Source of the DNA: Spirosoma sp.
Lineage (GTDB): Bacteria > Bacteroidota > Bacteroidia > Cytophagales > Spirosomataceae
Assembly: GCF_026391055.1 (NCBI RefSeq)
Contig: NZ_JAPLET010000022.1
Coordinates: 835,648-899,647 of the forward strand
Direction of reading: 5' to 3'
DNA: 64,000 nucleotides
Shown: one piece after another, positions 17,813 to 26,778 of the stretch
Position numbering within the stretch: position 1 is the stretch's first letter
How the letters are laid out: each line of letters begins with the position of its first letter
Position numbers and translations under genes: made by a program
Notes under the pieces: generated by a model
Seen by the model: the letters and a program-made list of their open reading frames with translations, nothing else
Databases searched by the model: none
Told to the model about the DNA's origin: nothing

Positions 17813-18145
17813 ATGGCGGAACTAACCGACGATCAAAAACTGATTGCCAGCCTGACCAAACAGGTGGAAACGCTCACGGCCGAGAAAGTCAAAGCCGAAA
17901 ACGATTTGGCCGAGGCCGTTAAGGTGGTCACCGAGCTGAAGGGCAAGCTGAGCGAAAAACAGGAAGCCGGCAGTAAGCTGCCTACCCTGAAAGTAGGTGA
18001 GGATACCTACGAGCTGGTGACTGAATTCCTCTACCAGAATCAGGAGGTAACGCACCAGGTGCTTAAAGAAAATCCGGACCTGGCAGCCGCCCTGGTGGCC
18101 GATGGCTGTGGCAACTTGAAAAAAGTGGCCAAAAAAGGAAAGTAA
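17813..18145 (+). CDS. Hypothetical coiled-coil phage protein, 110 aa
   Basis: Not recognised. N-terminal half is a charged coiled coil (LTKQVETLTAEKVKAENDL), then a compact domain (PTLKVGEDTYELV) and a basic Lys-rich end. Its place after the capsid gene suggests a head accessory protein. Confidence 0.65.
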   Translation: MAELTDDQKLIASLTKQVETLTAEKVKAENDLAEAVKVVTELKGKLSEKQEAGSKLPTLKVGEDTYELVTEFLYQNQEVTHQVLKENPDLAAALVADGCGNLKKVAKKGK

Positions 18146-18202
18146 TCCTTTCCGATTTGATTGCGCTGATCATTCGACAACCCTTTAACTGCTTTTCCCT
18201 AA

Positions 18203-18730
18203 ATGGATTACAAAGAATTAACCGCGCCGGATGGAGAAGATGTGAACATGGGTGGTACCCAGCAGACGGTGTACTTCGCGCCTGTTTCTCACATCGGCAC
18301 CTATCCCGCAGCGGCCACCACGGAAGGGGCCAACCCCTACGTGATGACGACGCCCTTCGTCATGAAGCAGGGCAAGAAGTTTATCCCCATGTATACCACC
18401 CAGGACATGTCCGATCTGGACTTTGGCTCCAACGGGGAGGCAGACGGAAAAAGCTTTAAACCGGTGCTTAAACTGTTCTACCCGGGTCTGACCGACGACG
18501 CCCTGTTGTTTATCAACAACATCAAAAACGACAAGATTATTCTGCTCGTTCCCCTGGCCAACGGCAAGGTGCTGCAGCTAGGTAACGGGCAGTTCTTCAT
18601 GACCGTTTCGCCAAACTTTAAAACCGGCACTGTCAGCGGCCGGGGCATTGGTACCGAGATTGAGGTAATGGGGTATCTGCCCTATATCTACCGGTACGCA
18701 GCTGCCATTCCGCTGGTGGCCGCAACCTGA
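18203..18730 (+). CDS. Phage structural protein, tail-tube/decoration-like
   Basis: A 175-residue soluble protein that I read as a paralogue of the 14291 product: KLFYPGLTDDA, a GKVLQLGNGQFFM strand and a C-terminal GTVSGRGIGTEIEV strand line up with it. The beta-rich pattern fits a tail tube or capsid decoration protein, but no family is certain. Its stop overlaps the next start (TGATG). Confidence 0.6.
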   Translation: MDYKELTAPDGEDVNMGGTQQTVYFAPVSHIGTYPAAATTEGANPYVMTTPFVMKQGKKFIPMYTTQDMSDLDFGSNGEADGKSFKPVLKLFYPGLTDDALLFINNIKNDKIILLVPLANGKVLQLGNGQFFMTVSPNFKTGTVSGRGIGTEIEVMGYLPYIYRYAAAIPLVAAT

Positions 18731-18933
18731 TGGCGAAGCCTCCCAAATCGCCCGATGCCGCTCCCCAGCCGGAGGCGGCTCCGGCGTTCGACATCGTGGG
18801 GCTTGAGCTAGCGGCATCCATGCCGATCTATTTCGAGAACCGCCTGTTCGATCTGGCTCACCTCTCGGCCGATGAGGCAACCTACCTGCTGGGCTTCCCC
18901 GAGCAGGTGCCTTATCTGCGCGTTACCATTTAA
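18730..18933 (+). CDS. Hypothetical small phage protein, 67 aa
   Basis: Not recognised. Pro/Ala-rich N-terminus, then a compact domain (ENRLFDLAHLSADEATYLLGF) that ends near PYLRVTI. Translationally coupled to the upstream gene by a TGATG overlap and followed by a terminator. Confidence 0.6.
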   Translation: MAKPPKSPDAAPQPEAAPAFDIVGLELAASMPIYFENRLFDLAHLSADEATYLLGFPEQVPYLRVTI

Positions 18934-18973
18934 TTTTTTACCAGGCAACTGGCATTTTGTGTAGTGTGGCAAA

Positions 18974-19000
18974 GAAGCCCGGCCTTGCCGGGCTTCATTT
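18974..19000 (+). terminator. Intrinsic terminator
   Basis: Ten-bp stem GAAGCCCGGC/GCCGGGCTTC (18974-18983, 18987-18996), loop CTT, followed by ATTT. Short U tract, so may be leaky. Confidence 0.7.
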
Positions 19001-19021
19001 GTGTTAGGTCCAATCTCCATT

Positions 19022-19666
19022 ATGAACTCTCCCATTGACCTGCTTACCGCCTGGCTCCAGCGACCCGTCTACAACGAAGGGGTTGTGCTCTATGAGCGCC
19101 TGATCGGGGGGGGCTTTTTGCTGACCCTGCTCAAAACGGGTGAAGACGACTACAACCGCGAAAAGCTGACCACCGCCCTTTCAGACAAACTGCTCAGCCT
19201 GCAGGCTGATGAGAAAGCCCTGAAAGAAAGCTATCCCGTCAGTTTAATTACCCAGCTGGACGGGGGCGGTCTGCTGATGGATGAGCGCACCATTCTCAAA
19301 GAGCGCATGCGTACACTGCTCAACGGGGGCGTTACCAAATCGGAAGAACTCAAACAAATGGCCTTCCGGATCCTGGCCATCAAGGATGAGCTGGACGGTA
19401 TTTACGGCAGGAAGCATTTTTTCGAGCAAAACGGCTTTCTGCCCGAACAGGCCAGCCTAGCCCCCGAGCTCGAAGCCCCCGAGCTGCTGCTGCGCCGGCG
19501 CAACACCCTGCGCACCTACGTGACCAAATACACGGCCCTGCTAGCTCAGCCACTTGCGCCCAACCGGCAACGCAAATACCTTTCCAAGCTCGAAGGCTTT
19601 CTCCAGGAGCTGCATGGCATCGATACCCACCTGGCTGTTCTTTCCCCAACTGCCCCACCGCTATGA
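19022..19666 (+). CDS. Hypothetical phage protein upstream of terminase, 214 aa
   Basis: Not recognised. A helical, charged protein with a Leu/Arg-rich C-terminal half (LLLRRRNTLRTYVTKYTALL). ATG 19022 (MNSPIDLL) is preferred to an in-frame GTG at 19001 that lies next to the terminator stem. It overlaps the small terminase start by ATGA, so the two are coupled; it may aid packaging. Confidence 0.65.
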   Translation: MNSPIDLLTAWLQRPVYNEGVVLYERLIGGGFLLTLLKTGEDDYNREKLTTALSDKLLSLQADEKALKESYPVSLITQLDGGGLLMDERTILKERMRTLLNGGVTKSEELKQMAFRILAIKDELDGIYGRKHFFEQNGFLPEQASLAPELEAPELLLRRRNTLRTYVTKYTALLAQPLAPNRQRKYLSKLEGFLQELHGIDTHLAVLSPTAPPL

Positions 19667-20298
19667 GCAAACAACTGACGCTCCTCAATGATAACGACCC
19701 AGGCCGCTGGGATGACAAGTTCGATCTGATCGTCAAGTGGTACAACGACGAGCGGGAGGAGGACGATCCCCGGAAAATCAAGCTGCCCGCTCCCCTTTTC
19801 GAGCAGATCGGCCGCTGGAACTGGCTCTACGCCATGGTCACCATGCCCAAAAACCGCTATAAGTCGGACCCGCAGCTCATCAAACTGCTGCGCGTGCAGT
19901 ACCCCGACCTCAGTGAGCGAACCGCCCGGCGCACCCTGCGCGATATGCGCCGTTTTTTTGGGGCTGTTGAGCAGCCCGAACTGGCCTGGGAAAAGATCAT
20001 GCTGATTGCAGGGATAAAAGAAACGATTCGCAAGGCGGGCCTTGCCAAAGACTTTCGGGCGGTTGCCTCTGCCCAAAAGAACCTGGCCAGTGTGCTGGGA
20101 GCCGACAAAACGGCGGAAACCGTCGAAAACAAGACGATCATCAACGTCATCAACTTCAATCCAGTGCAACTGGGAGCCATTCCCATGTCTCAGGAAGCCC
20201 TCGACAGCATGATTGAGGAGATAACGAACTACGATAAAAAGAAAGCGGAGAATCCCTTTGACGACTTTACCGATGTCACAGACCAACCAGCCGCCTGA
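19663..20298 (+). CDS. Probable terminase small subunit
   Basis: A 211-residue helical protein immediately upstream of and overlapping the large terminase, the usual place for the DNA-recognition subunit. An N-terminal acidic region is followed by a helical region with LSERTARRTLRDMRRFFG that looks like a helix-turn-helix, and a C-terminal half with a segment rich in Asn/Ile (TIINVINFNPVQLG). No family signature is certain, so the call rests on position and size. Confidence 0.6.
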   Translation: MSKQLTLLNDNDPGRWDDKFDLIVKWYNDEREEDDPRKIKLPAPLFEQIGRWNWLYAMVTMPKNRYKSDPQLIKLLRVQYPDLSERTARRTLRDMRRFFGAVEQPELAWEKIMLIAGIKETIRKAGLAKDFRAVASAQKNLASVLGADKTAETVENKTIINVINFNPVQLGAIPMSQEALDSMIEEITNYDKKKAENPFDDFTDVTDQPAA

Positions 20299-22030
20299 TC
20301 GGCTTGATTTGACCGAGCTCATAACCGACGATCTGGCGCTGGCCACGCGCCTGGCGCACGTCGAGCACGATGTGCAGAAGCTCTCCAGTGATGTGGAGGT
20401 CATTGAGCGTCATTACAACAAACCCCAGATGCGTTCGATGCTGGTGGGCGCCAACGAAGAGTACGCCGTCTGGGGACGGGGAACGGGCAAAAGTGAAGGC
20501 CTGATCGCACCCAGGAGTTTCCGTAACGTCGAGGTTATGCCCCGGGCGCACGGGTGTTTTGTCGGCGCTACCTACATGCAACTTCTCGAACGAACCCTGC
20601 CGCCGGTCATCAAGGGCTGGGAGCAGATGGGCATGGTGCGGGGCCGCGACTTCTGGATCCGGGAGCGACCACCGGCTAAGCTTAACATCCCCCAGCCTAT
20701 CGTGGGGCCCGTCACGTCGGATCACTGTATTTTCTTTAAAAACGGGGCCGTGGCCAGTATGGTCTCTCAGGACCGGCCTGGCTCTTCAAATGGTAAGACC
20801 GTCCACTGGATCATCGGGGACGAAGCTAAATTTTTAAACAAGCCAAAGCTCGACAACGAGCTGCTGATGACCAACCGGGGGGATGAACGCTACTTTGGGG
20901 GCATCCCTGAGTTCCACTCCCTGCTGTTCTGCACCGACATGCCCACCACCAAGGCAGCGATGTGGATCCTGGAGCAGGAAAAGCGCATGATCGAGCAGAC
21001 GGCACAGCTCGGCCACGACCGCGTCAAGTCGCTGCTCAGCATCCGGGCCGTTATTTTCGATCTGTACGACAAGCTGCTAAAAAACCCGAAAAAGCGGCCC
21101 CAGATTCTCCAGGAAATCGCCCGCCGGCAAGCCCAGTGGGACGCCATCCGGGCCAATACGATTTATTTCTCGGAGGCCTCCACCCTGGACAACGTGCACG
21201 GCTTTGGCATCAAGAACATTGCCCGTCTCAGAAAGCAGCTGCCTCCGTTTATCTTCCGGACGGCTATTCTCAACCAGCGCCCGTTCTTATCGGAAAATGC
21301 GTTCTATCCTGATCTGGACGAACATCACTTTACCGATGCGTATGATTATGGCTTTATCGATCAGTTTGAGTTTGGCCAGGGCCAGTACGCGGACTCCCGA
21401 AAAGATGCCGACGTCGACAAATGGCGTCCCCTGGATATCGGGGGTGACTACGGCTCCTCCATCACCCCCATGCTCGTGGGTCAGCCCAATGGGCGTAAGT
21501 ATCGGGTGCTGAATGAGATCTATGTGGGCTATCCCAAGAAGGTAAAGGATGCGGCCAAAGCGTTCTGTGAGTATTATAAACACCACCCCACCAAAGAAGT
21601 GCGCTACTTCTATGATCACACCACCATCTTCACCAACGCCTCGATGGATATCAGCTATGCCGATGACTTTGCTGACGTGCTCCGGGCGGAGGGTTGGGAT
21701 GTGAACATGATCTATCTGGGCCATACGCTCTCCCCTATGCAGCGCTATGAGATGTGGGGCAGATGCTTGACGGGAGGTGACGAGAAGATATTCGACGTGA
21801 GCTTTAACCGCAACAATACCCAGTACACGCGCATCTCGATGCAGCAGGCCCAGATCAAACAGGGAGGACGGGGCTTTGAGAAGGACAAAGCTGACGAGAA
21901 GAAAACCGAGATCGATCAGCGCACCACTACCCACTTCTCGGATGGGATCGATACGCTGTTGATCGGGGCGCACGTGTTCCACCAGTTCGAAAGTCAGGAG
22001 GCCTTCGATGCAGTCTTTGTCAGCAGCTGA
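20273..22030 (+). CDS. terL: Terminase large subunit
   Basis: The DNA-packaging motor, 585 residues. The ATPase domain has Walker A as WGRGTGKSEG (about 67-76) and Walker B as WIIGDEA (about 179-185, with Asp-Glu). The C-terminal nuclease domain shows DIGGDYGSS near residue 390 and a YFYDH segment further on. ATG 20273 is preferred to a TTG at 20258. It overlaps the small subunit gene by 26 bp. A strong terminator follows at 22067, ending the capsid-terminase operon. This is the firmest proof that the element is a tailed phage. Confidence 0.93.
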   Translation: MSQTNQPPDRLDLTELITDDLALATRLAHVEHDVQKLSSDVEVIERHYNKPQMRSMLVGANEEYAVWGRGTGKSEGLIAPRSFRNVEVMPRAHGCFVGATYMQLLERTLPPVIKGWEQMGMVRGRDFWIRERPPAKLNIPQPIVGPVTSDHCIFFKNGAVASMVSQDRPGSSNGKTVHWIIGDEAKFLNKPKLDNELLMTNRGDERYFGGIPEFHSLLFCTDMPTTKAAMWILEQEKRMIEQTAQLGHDRVKSLLSIRAVIFDLYDKLLKNPKKRPQILQEIARRQAQWDAIRANTIYFSEASTLDNVHGFGIKNIARLRKQLPPFIFRTAILNQRPFLSENAFYPDLDEHHFTDAYDYGFIDQFEFGQGQYADSRKDADVDKWRPLDIGGDYGSSITPMLVGQPNGRKYRVLNEIYVGYPKKVKDAAKAFCEYYKHHPTKEVRYFYDHTTIFTNASMDISYADDFADVLRAEGWDVNMIYLGHTLSPMQRYEMWGRCLTGGDEKIFDVSFNRNNTQYTRISMQQAQIKQGGRGFEKDKADEKKTEIDQRTTTHFSDGIDTLLIGAHVFHQFESQEAFDAVFVSS

Positions 22031-22346
22031 TGGGTTGATGCACGTTCCTTTGTTGGTTTACATTCCGGGCCTGCTTCATCAAGCAGGCCCTTTTCATATA
22101 TGCAGGGGACTCTCTTTTTGCAATTGCATATCAGCTCAGTGCGTGGCATTGGGGGGCAGAGCGCCAGGTGCACACGCTTTTTGCCATATTTCACCCTTAA
22201 TTGCCTGATTTTAAGCCCAAATGCCCTAAAATGGATGTCAAAACGGGCCGAAAACTGAATTCAGTGGGTAGACGGCCGCTTTTTTAGCCGTTTGGTTATC
22301 AATTCATTAGGCCCAATTTTTGCAATTCTAATCCCTACTCACCGGC
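22031..22346. other. Gap after terminase: terminator and a possible promoter
   Basis: 316 bases with no credible ORF. It holds the terminator at 22067-22094, a short inverted pair ACGGC/GCCGT around a T run near 22270-22295, and an AT-rich stretch with CAATTTTTG near 22316 that could be a weak -7 element for the gene at 22347. Confidence 0.5.
22067..22094 (+). terminator. Intrinsic terminator after terminase
   Basis: Ten-bp stem GGGCCTGCTT/AAGCAGGCCC (22067-22076, 22081-22090), loop CATC, then TTTT. Confidence 0.88.
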
Positions 22347-22574
22347 ATGAAAAACGACGAAACTCCAGTAAAAACACCCGATTTTGCCCCCATTTTACCC
22401 CAAATCCCGACTAAAAAGGGCATCTACCGGCTGCTGCAGGCCGGTGAACGTCTCCAGCCCCGTGACGCCGTTTACTGCGCGGCCTCTGACCAGTGGTGGC
22501 CCCTGCCGGCCAGCCTGATGGGCTCGCCCTACAATCCCGAGCTAACCGGTCCCGTGCGCCGGTTCAACAAATAA
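22347..22574 (+). CDS. Hypothetical small protein, 75 aa
   Basis: Not recognised. A Pro-rich N-terminus is followed by a short domain with the pattern KKGIYRLLQAGERLQPRDAV and DQWWPLP. It stands alone between the terminase terminator and promoter copy 4. Confidence 0.5.
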   Translation: MKNDETPVKTPDFAPILPQIPTKKGIYRLLQAGERLQPRDAVYCAASDQWWPLPASLMGSPYNPELTGPVRRFNK

Positions 22575-22618
22575 GGCCCGCTCCTGCGCGTTTCTGGCAT
22601 CAACCAACCGCTCGCCCT

Positions 22619-22662
22619 GTGTAGGGTGTCGCGGTCTGGTGAGCCGTGCTGTCCCACTTTCG
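22619..22662 (+). promoter_or_regulatory. Phage promoter, copy 4 (portal-lysis operon)
   Basis: GTGTAGGGTGTCGCGG at 22619-22634, 20 bp, then CACTTTCG at 22655-22662, then 5 bp to ATG 22668. The spacing is the same as in copy 3. Confidence 0.72.
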
Positions 22663-22667
22663 CGCCT

Positions 22668-22928
22668 ATGATCAAGGTGGCGGACATGATCCAGCAAATG
22701 CGCAGTGTCGATGCGAGGGGAAAGCCCCGAGCCTTCGATCTGGTGGTCTGTACGGCCGATCGGGCACGTAACACGGGCGGTGAGCTGCGGGATATGCGCA
22801 AAATTGTCCTGCTGACCAAAAAACGGCAAACCGAACGCTATTTGCTGGTTCAGGCACTGGGCACCAAGGAAGTCATTCGACTCCACCTCGATCTGATTCT
22901 TTATTTCAACAATCAGGAGGTAGTCTAA
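22668..22928 (+). CDS. Hypothetical phage protein, 86 aa
   Basis: Not recognised. A small basic protein (FDLVVCTADRARNTGG, then DMRKIVLLTKKRQTERYLL) that ends directly before the portal gene. The start at 22668 follows from promoter spacing; the frame is open back to a GTG at 22626 inside the promoter element, which is unlikely to be used. It may be a head or neck accessory protein. Confidence 0.6.
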   Translation: MIKVADMIQQMRSVDARGKPRAFDLVVCTADRARNTGGELRDMRKIVLLTKKRQTERYLLVQALGTKEVIRLHLDLILYFNNQEVV

Positions 22929-24347
22929 ATGGCCAAGAGAAAAAGTAGCCCGGTTGCCTATTTTGAGGGCGATCAGTACGATGCCGGCATAATGGCATCG
23001 GCGGGTATCAGCGTAGCGTTTGAAAACGACCGGCCGGCCTCCAGTCGGGCAGGTGCCTTTCCTCCGCCGGGCCAGATGCCCGGCGCGGAACCCAGCTCGG
23101 TCGTTCCTGATGAGTCGCTCTACGCAGGCCTTACCGATCTGATGCCCTGGGGCGAAGGCAACGACTTTCCCCAGCGCATCGTCGAGCTCTATAACCGCGA
23201 TCCTATCATTCCCACCACCCTGGGCAAGCTGTCGGCCATGCTGGTCAGCCGGGGCATTATGGCCGTCGAAGTCGATATCGACGAGAAGGGCAACGAAGTG
23301 GTTCGCAAACTCACCGGTGACCAGGCGGTCATCGATGCGGTCAATGCCTTTATCGATTCACGTAAATTCAAGCTTTATCTACGGGAAATGGCCGGTGACG
23401 CCACCTGGTTTTTCAACGGTTTTCCCGAAATGATCGTCAGTAAGGACCGCAGTATCATCACCGAGCTGCATCCGCTCAATGCCGAGGAGTGCCGCTGGTG
23501 CCGCATGAGCCCCACGGGTAATCTTCCCCACATTTATCTGGATGCCAACTGGCCCCGCCATTCGGCGCAGCAGGCCAAAAAAATCCAGGCCATCGATCCC
23601 TACCACCCCGATCCGGTGGGCTGGCTGCGCGATCAGTCGGTGTACAACTGCGTGTACCCCATCCGGTTTCCCACCCCGGGCAAACGCTACTACGCCCTGC
23701 CGCACCACTACAGCCTGGTTGAATCGGGCTGGCTCGACGTGCACCTCGGCATCCCGGCCTACAAAAAGCACGTCATGAAAAACCAGATGGCCCTGAAGTA
23801 TCACTTCAAGGTCGATAAAGATTACTGGCCCATGCTGTACGGGGAAAAATACACCAAGGCCACTGCCGAGGGCAAACGCGCCCTGAAGGTAAAATGGCTG
23901 GAGAGCATGAACAAGCAGCTCACCGACGTCACCAAAGCGGGCAACTCCATCATTACCGACGTGACCTGGGACCAGGTGAACAAGATGTTCAAGGATCACA
24001 TCACCATAACGGCCATCCCCGATCCGCTCAAAGACGGCAAGTTCATCGAAGACAACATGGAGGCCACGGCCCAGATCTTCTACGCGCTGAACGTCGATCC
24101 GGCCATGGTGGGCTTTGCCGGTGGGGATAAGATGGGGGCTAAATCGGGCGGCAGCGACAAACGCGAAGCCTACCTGATTGCCCTGCAGATGCTGTCACCG
24201 TTCCGGGATATGCTGCTGGAGCCGCTGATGTTTGTCGCCGAATACAACGGCTGGAAAGCGGCCCTGCCCAAACTGGGCTTTCGCTTCCGGGATACCATTC
24301 TGACCACGCTGGATACCGGTGCCGGTACCACTAAAAAACTAAGCTAA
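22929..24347 (+). CDS. Phage portal protein
   Basis: A 472-residue protein placed between terminase and the lysis genes. It begins with a disordered Pro/Gly-rich N-terminus, then a region typical of portals (LYNRDPIIPTTLGKLSAML), a middle with HPLNAEECRWCRM, and a helical end with DPAMVGFAGGDKMGAKSGGSDKREAYLIALQ. The combination SGGSDKREA and the position fit portal families of Bacteroidetes prophages. It forms the head-tail gate through which DNA is packaged. The stop overlaps the next start (TAATG). Confidence 0.75.
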   Translation: MAKRKSSPVAYFEGDQYDAGIMASAGISVAFENDRPASSRAGAFPPPGQMPGAEPSSVVPDESLYAGLTDLMPWGEGNDFPQRIVELYNRDPIIPTTLGKLSAMLVSRGIMAVEVDIDEKGNEVVRKLTGDQAVIDAVNAFIDSRKFKLYLREMAGDATWFFNGFPEMIVSKDRSIITELHPLNAEECRWCRMSPTGNLPHIYLDANWPRHSAQQAKKIQAIDPYHPDPVGWLRDQSVYNCVYPIRFPTPGKRYYALPHHYSLVESGWLDVHLGIPAYKKHVMKNQMALKYHFKVDKDYWPMLYGEKYTKATAEGKRALKVKWLESMNKQLTDVTKAGNSIITDVTWDQVNKMFKDHITITAIPDPLKDGKFIEDNMEATAQIFYALNVDPAMVGFAGGDKMGAKSGGSDKREAYLIALQMLSPFRDMLLEPLMFVAEYNGWKAALPKLGFRFRDTILTTLDTGAGTTKKLS

Positions 24348-25294
24348 TGAACTCCTTCTTTACCGGGCCGGCCGCTGAATTCCGCACGCTGATTCCCAGT
24401 GTTGTTAAAAACTTCAGCATGGGAGCCGTGCTGCCCCTGTTTGATCAACTGGCCGCTCAGCTGCTGCCCCGGTTTCTGGGGGAAGCGCTGGCCGGGCGGC
24501 TCAGCGAGCTGGACGGCTACGATCCCACCCTGGACCCCTTCCTCAAGCAGGCTTATGGACTGGCCCGCTCGGCGGTAGCGAGGCTCGCCTTTGCCGATTA
24601 TCTGCCGTTTGCCGAGCTACAGATCGGCGATGACGGGGTGACGGTGACGGCCTCCCCCGATCGCAAAGCGGCGTTTGAATACCAGACCACCAAGCTCGAT
24701 AAATCCCTGCGGGAAATGGGCTGGCAGGATCTGGATGCGCTGCTTAAGCTGGTAGCCGCCAAGCCGGCGGTGTTTCCCGAGTGGTTAGAAGCACCCTATT
24801 TTCAGGAGCATCAGGATGCGCTGTTTAAAAGTGCCCCCGAGTTTTCAAAGTATTACCCCATTCAGGACAAATGGCTCACCTTCTGGGCGCTGAGACCCTT
24901 TATCCAGGCCGTTGAGGAAAATCAGGGGGCACAGGCTCTGGCCCGGCTGGAAGCCCTGCCGGACAGCGATTCGGGGGGTCAAAAAGCGGTCCTCAGACGC
25001 AATCTGCTGCGGTCGCTGGCCTACCAGGCCGTCATTTTGGCCCTGCCCAACCTGAGCATCGAGCTCAGTGGCACCAACGTGCAGGTGAATTACGCCGGTC
25101 AGTATGCCAACTCGACGTACTATACTCCTCCCGGGCGGGAGATGCTTGACTGGGTAAGCCAGAACCTGCAAAAACAGGCGGATCTGTTCTGGTCAAACTT
25201 TGAGGATGGGCTGTCGGCCCTGCTGCCTTCTCAGGCGGAAGACGATGAGGCCAGCGGCCTGATTGAATCATCCGGATCTATTGTCTGGCTATAA
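24347..25294 (+). CDS. Hypothetical head-tail protein, DUF6712-like
   Basis: A 315-residue, mostly helical protein coupled to the portal gene by TAATG. It has two halves, each with an aromatic-rich helix, and ends with a strand-rich part (LPNLSIELSGTNVQVNY). It resembles the DUF6712 proteins found beside portals in Bacteroidetes phages, but that match is from memory and not certain. A head completion or neck role is inferred. Confidence 0.5.
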   Translation: MNSFFTGPAAEFRTLIPSVVKNFSMGAVLPLFDQLAAQLLPRFLGEALAGRLSELDGYDPTLDPFLKQAYGLARSAVARLAFADYLPFAELQIGDDGVTVTASPDRKAAFEYQTTKLDKSLREMGWQDLDALLKLVAAKPAVFPEWLEAPYFQEHQDALFKSAPEFSKYYPIQDKWLTFWALRPFIQAVEENQGAQALARLEALPDSDSGGQKAVLRRNLLRSLAYQAVILALPNLSIELSGTNVQVNYAGQYANSTYYTPPGREMLDWVSQNLQKQADLFWSNFEDGLSALLPSQAEDDEASGLIESSGSIVWL

Positions 25295-25306
25295 CCTATT
25301 TCACGT

Positions 25307-25594
25307 ATGGTTACTAAAATTAAACACTTCTTTTGGTCATCGATGGCGTTTCTGAGCGCTTTACTGGCTCTACTCACCTGGATGGGAGTCCTGCTGCAAA
25401 GCTGTCATTCCAAAGCCAAACCCGAACCTACCCGCATTGTGATTTACGCCGATACCACCCGGGCCAAACTGGTCCACCGGGCGGATTCGTCGAGCCAGGC
25501 CGTCACGATTTTAACCGCTCGTTCAACTCAATCCGTAACAACCTATGAAAAATCGAAGCAGACCTTCGACTCGATCCAAATCGAACTTCCCTGA
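25307..25594 (+). CDS. Small lipoprotein, outer spanin candidate
   Basis: A 95-residue protein with a hydrophobic N-terminus (AFLSALLALLTWMGVLL) ending in LLQSC, a lipobox-like site, then a short hydrophilic tail of about 65 residues. It overlaps the next gene, which encodes a coiled-coil membrane protein, and both precede the endolysin. This resembles a two-component spanin pair that joins outer and inner membrane in the last step of lysis, although the order is reversed from lambda Rz/Rz1. The role is inferred from layout. Confidence 0.5.
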   Translation: MVTKIKHFFWSSMAFLSALLALLTWMGVLLQSCHSKAKPEPTRIVIYADTTRAKLVHRADSSSQAVTILTARSTQSVTTYEKSKQTFDSIQIELP

Positions 25595-26153
25595 CTGGAT
25601 CATTTTGCTATTCTTCTTTGGACTGGCCATGCTCTGGGCTGCCCTGAACGCGGCAACCGCCCAGTCGGTGCAGTCCATGGTCAAAAACCAGCCTTTTCCC
25701 TTTGCTCAGGGCGTGGCCATGGATACAGTCTTGTACAAATCCGTTAAAGCCAAGCTGCAGGCCGCCGAAGCCCTGAAAATTAGCTCCGAGCTGGCCATTT
25801 CGTCCCTGAAGACGGAACAAAAAGCCATCCGGCAGGCCCTTGCCGACCAGCGGGCGGTTAGTGCGTACGACACTAAAAAATTAGACTCGCTCAGTACCCT
25901 TCTGGTCAACACCATAACTCGGTTGGAAGCGGCCCGGCAACTGGCTGGTCAGGCGCAGCGGATGACCGATGAGGTGTTGTCAAAACTTCCCCGCTCGATT
26001 CGTAAAACGCTGGTTGGGGCCACGCCCGAACGGATTGCCACGGCAACCCTCGACTACATCCAAACCTTGCGGGTTCGTAAATGGTACTGGGCAGCCGGCG
26101 GAGCGGGCATTGGTGGGAGTTTGTTCACCCTGTTACTGCTTAGTTTGCGATGA
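25545..26153 (+). CDS. Coiled-coil membrane protein, inner spanin candidate
   Basis: A 202-residue protein with a membrane helix at about 19-41 (WIILLFFFGLAMLWAAL), a long charged coiled coil at about 70-150 and a second membrane helix at the C-terminus (GAGIGGSLFTLLLLSLR). Its start lies inside the lipoprotein gene in another frame and its end overlaps the endolysin by ATGA. The layout fits a spanin partner, but two membrane anchors are unusual for an i-spanin. Confidence 0.5.
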   Translation: MKNRSRPSTRSKSNFPDWIILLFFFGLAMLWAALNAATAQSVQSMVKNQPFPFAQGVAMDTVLYKSVKAKLQAAEALKISSELAISSLKTEQKAIRQALADQRAVSAYDTKKLDSLSTLLVNTITRLEAARQLAGQAQRMTDEVLSKLPRSIRKTLVGATPERIATATLDYIQTLRVRKWYWAAGGAGIGGSLFTLLLLSLR

Positions 26154-26737
26154 GCGCCGATAAACGACTGACGCTGGCCGACTACCAGGCAGCAGCCAGC
26201 CTGCTGCGCACCGGCGTGGCCGAGATCCGGGCCGTGCGCGACGTGGAGAGTTCAGGCTACGGTTTCCTGCCCGACGGTCGCATTTTGATCCGCTTTGAGG
26301 GCCACCGCTTCCGAAAGGAAACCGGCCGTAAATACGACAAAACGCACCCAACGCTCTCCCACCCCTATATGGCGAACTGCCCCTACAACAAGGGACCGGT
26401 TTCGGACTATGGCCGGCTGGCTACGGCCATGGCGCTGGATGCGACGGCCGCGCTGCTGTCCTGCAGCTGGGGTCTGTTTCAGGTGATGGGGGATGAGTAC
26501 TGGCGCTGTGGCTACAAAAACGTGCATGACTTCGTCGATGCCCTTAAAACGGGTGAAGCGGCTCAGCTGATGGCGTTCTGCCGGTTTCTGATTTCCAAAA
26601 AGCTCGACGACGAGCTGCGCGACCACGAATGGGACGGGCTGGCCTACGGCTACAACGGCGAGAATTATCGCGATAATAAGTACCACATCAAACTACCCCG
26701 GGCCTACGCCTGGCATGTAGCCCATCCAGAAGGATAA
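26150..26737 (+). CDS. Endolysin, N-acetylmuramidase family
   Basis: A 195-residue peptidoglycan hydrolase matching the N-acetylmuramidase (PF11860) family: the N-terminal VESSGYGFLPDGR holds the presumed catalytic Glu, then ILIRFEGHRFRKETGR, and ASWGLFQVMG-like residues appear as SCSWGLFQVMG. It has no signal peptide, so it needs a holin to reach the cell wall. It is coupled to the coiled-coil gene upstream and followed by two small membrane proteins, making a lysis cassette placed between portal and tail genes. Confidence 0.88.
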   Translation: MSADKRLTLADYQAAASLLRTGVAEIRAVRDVESSGYGFLPDGRILIRFEGHRFRKETGRKYDKTHPTLSHPYMANCPYNKGPVSDYGRLATAMALDATAALLSCSWGLFQVMGDEYWRCGYKNVHDFVDALKTGEAAQLMAFCRFLISKKLDDELRDHEWDGLAYGYNGENYRDNKYHIKLPRAYAWHVAHPEG

Positions 26738-26778
26738 TGCCCATTATCAGCCCCGCTCACTGATTACTAACTACCTCA

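Noticed and set aside
19546-20403. 285-residue minus-strand ORF
   Set aside because: Antisense of the small terminase and neighbouring genes, low-complexity Ser/Val-rich translation.
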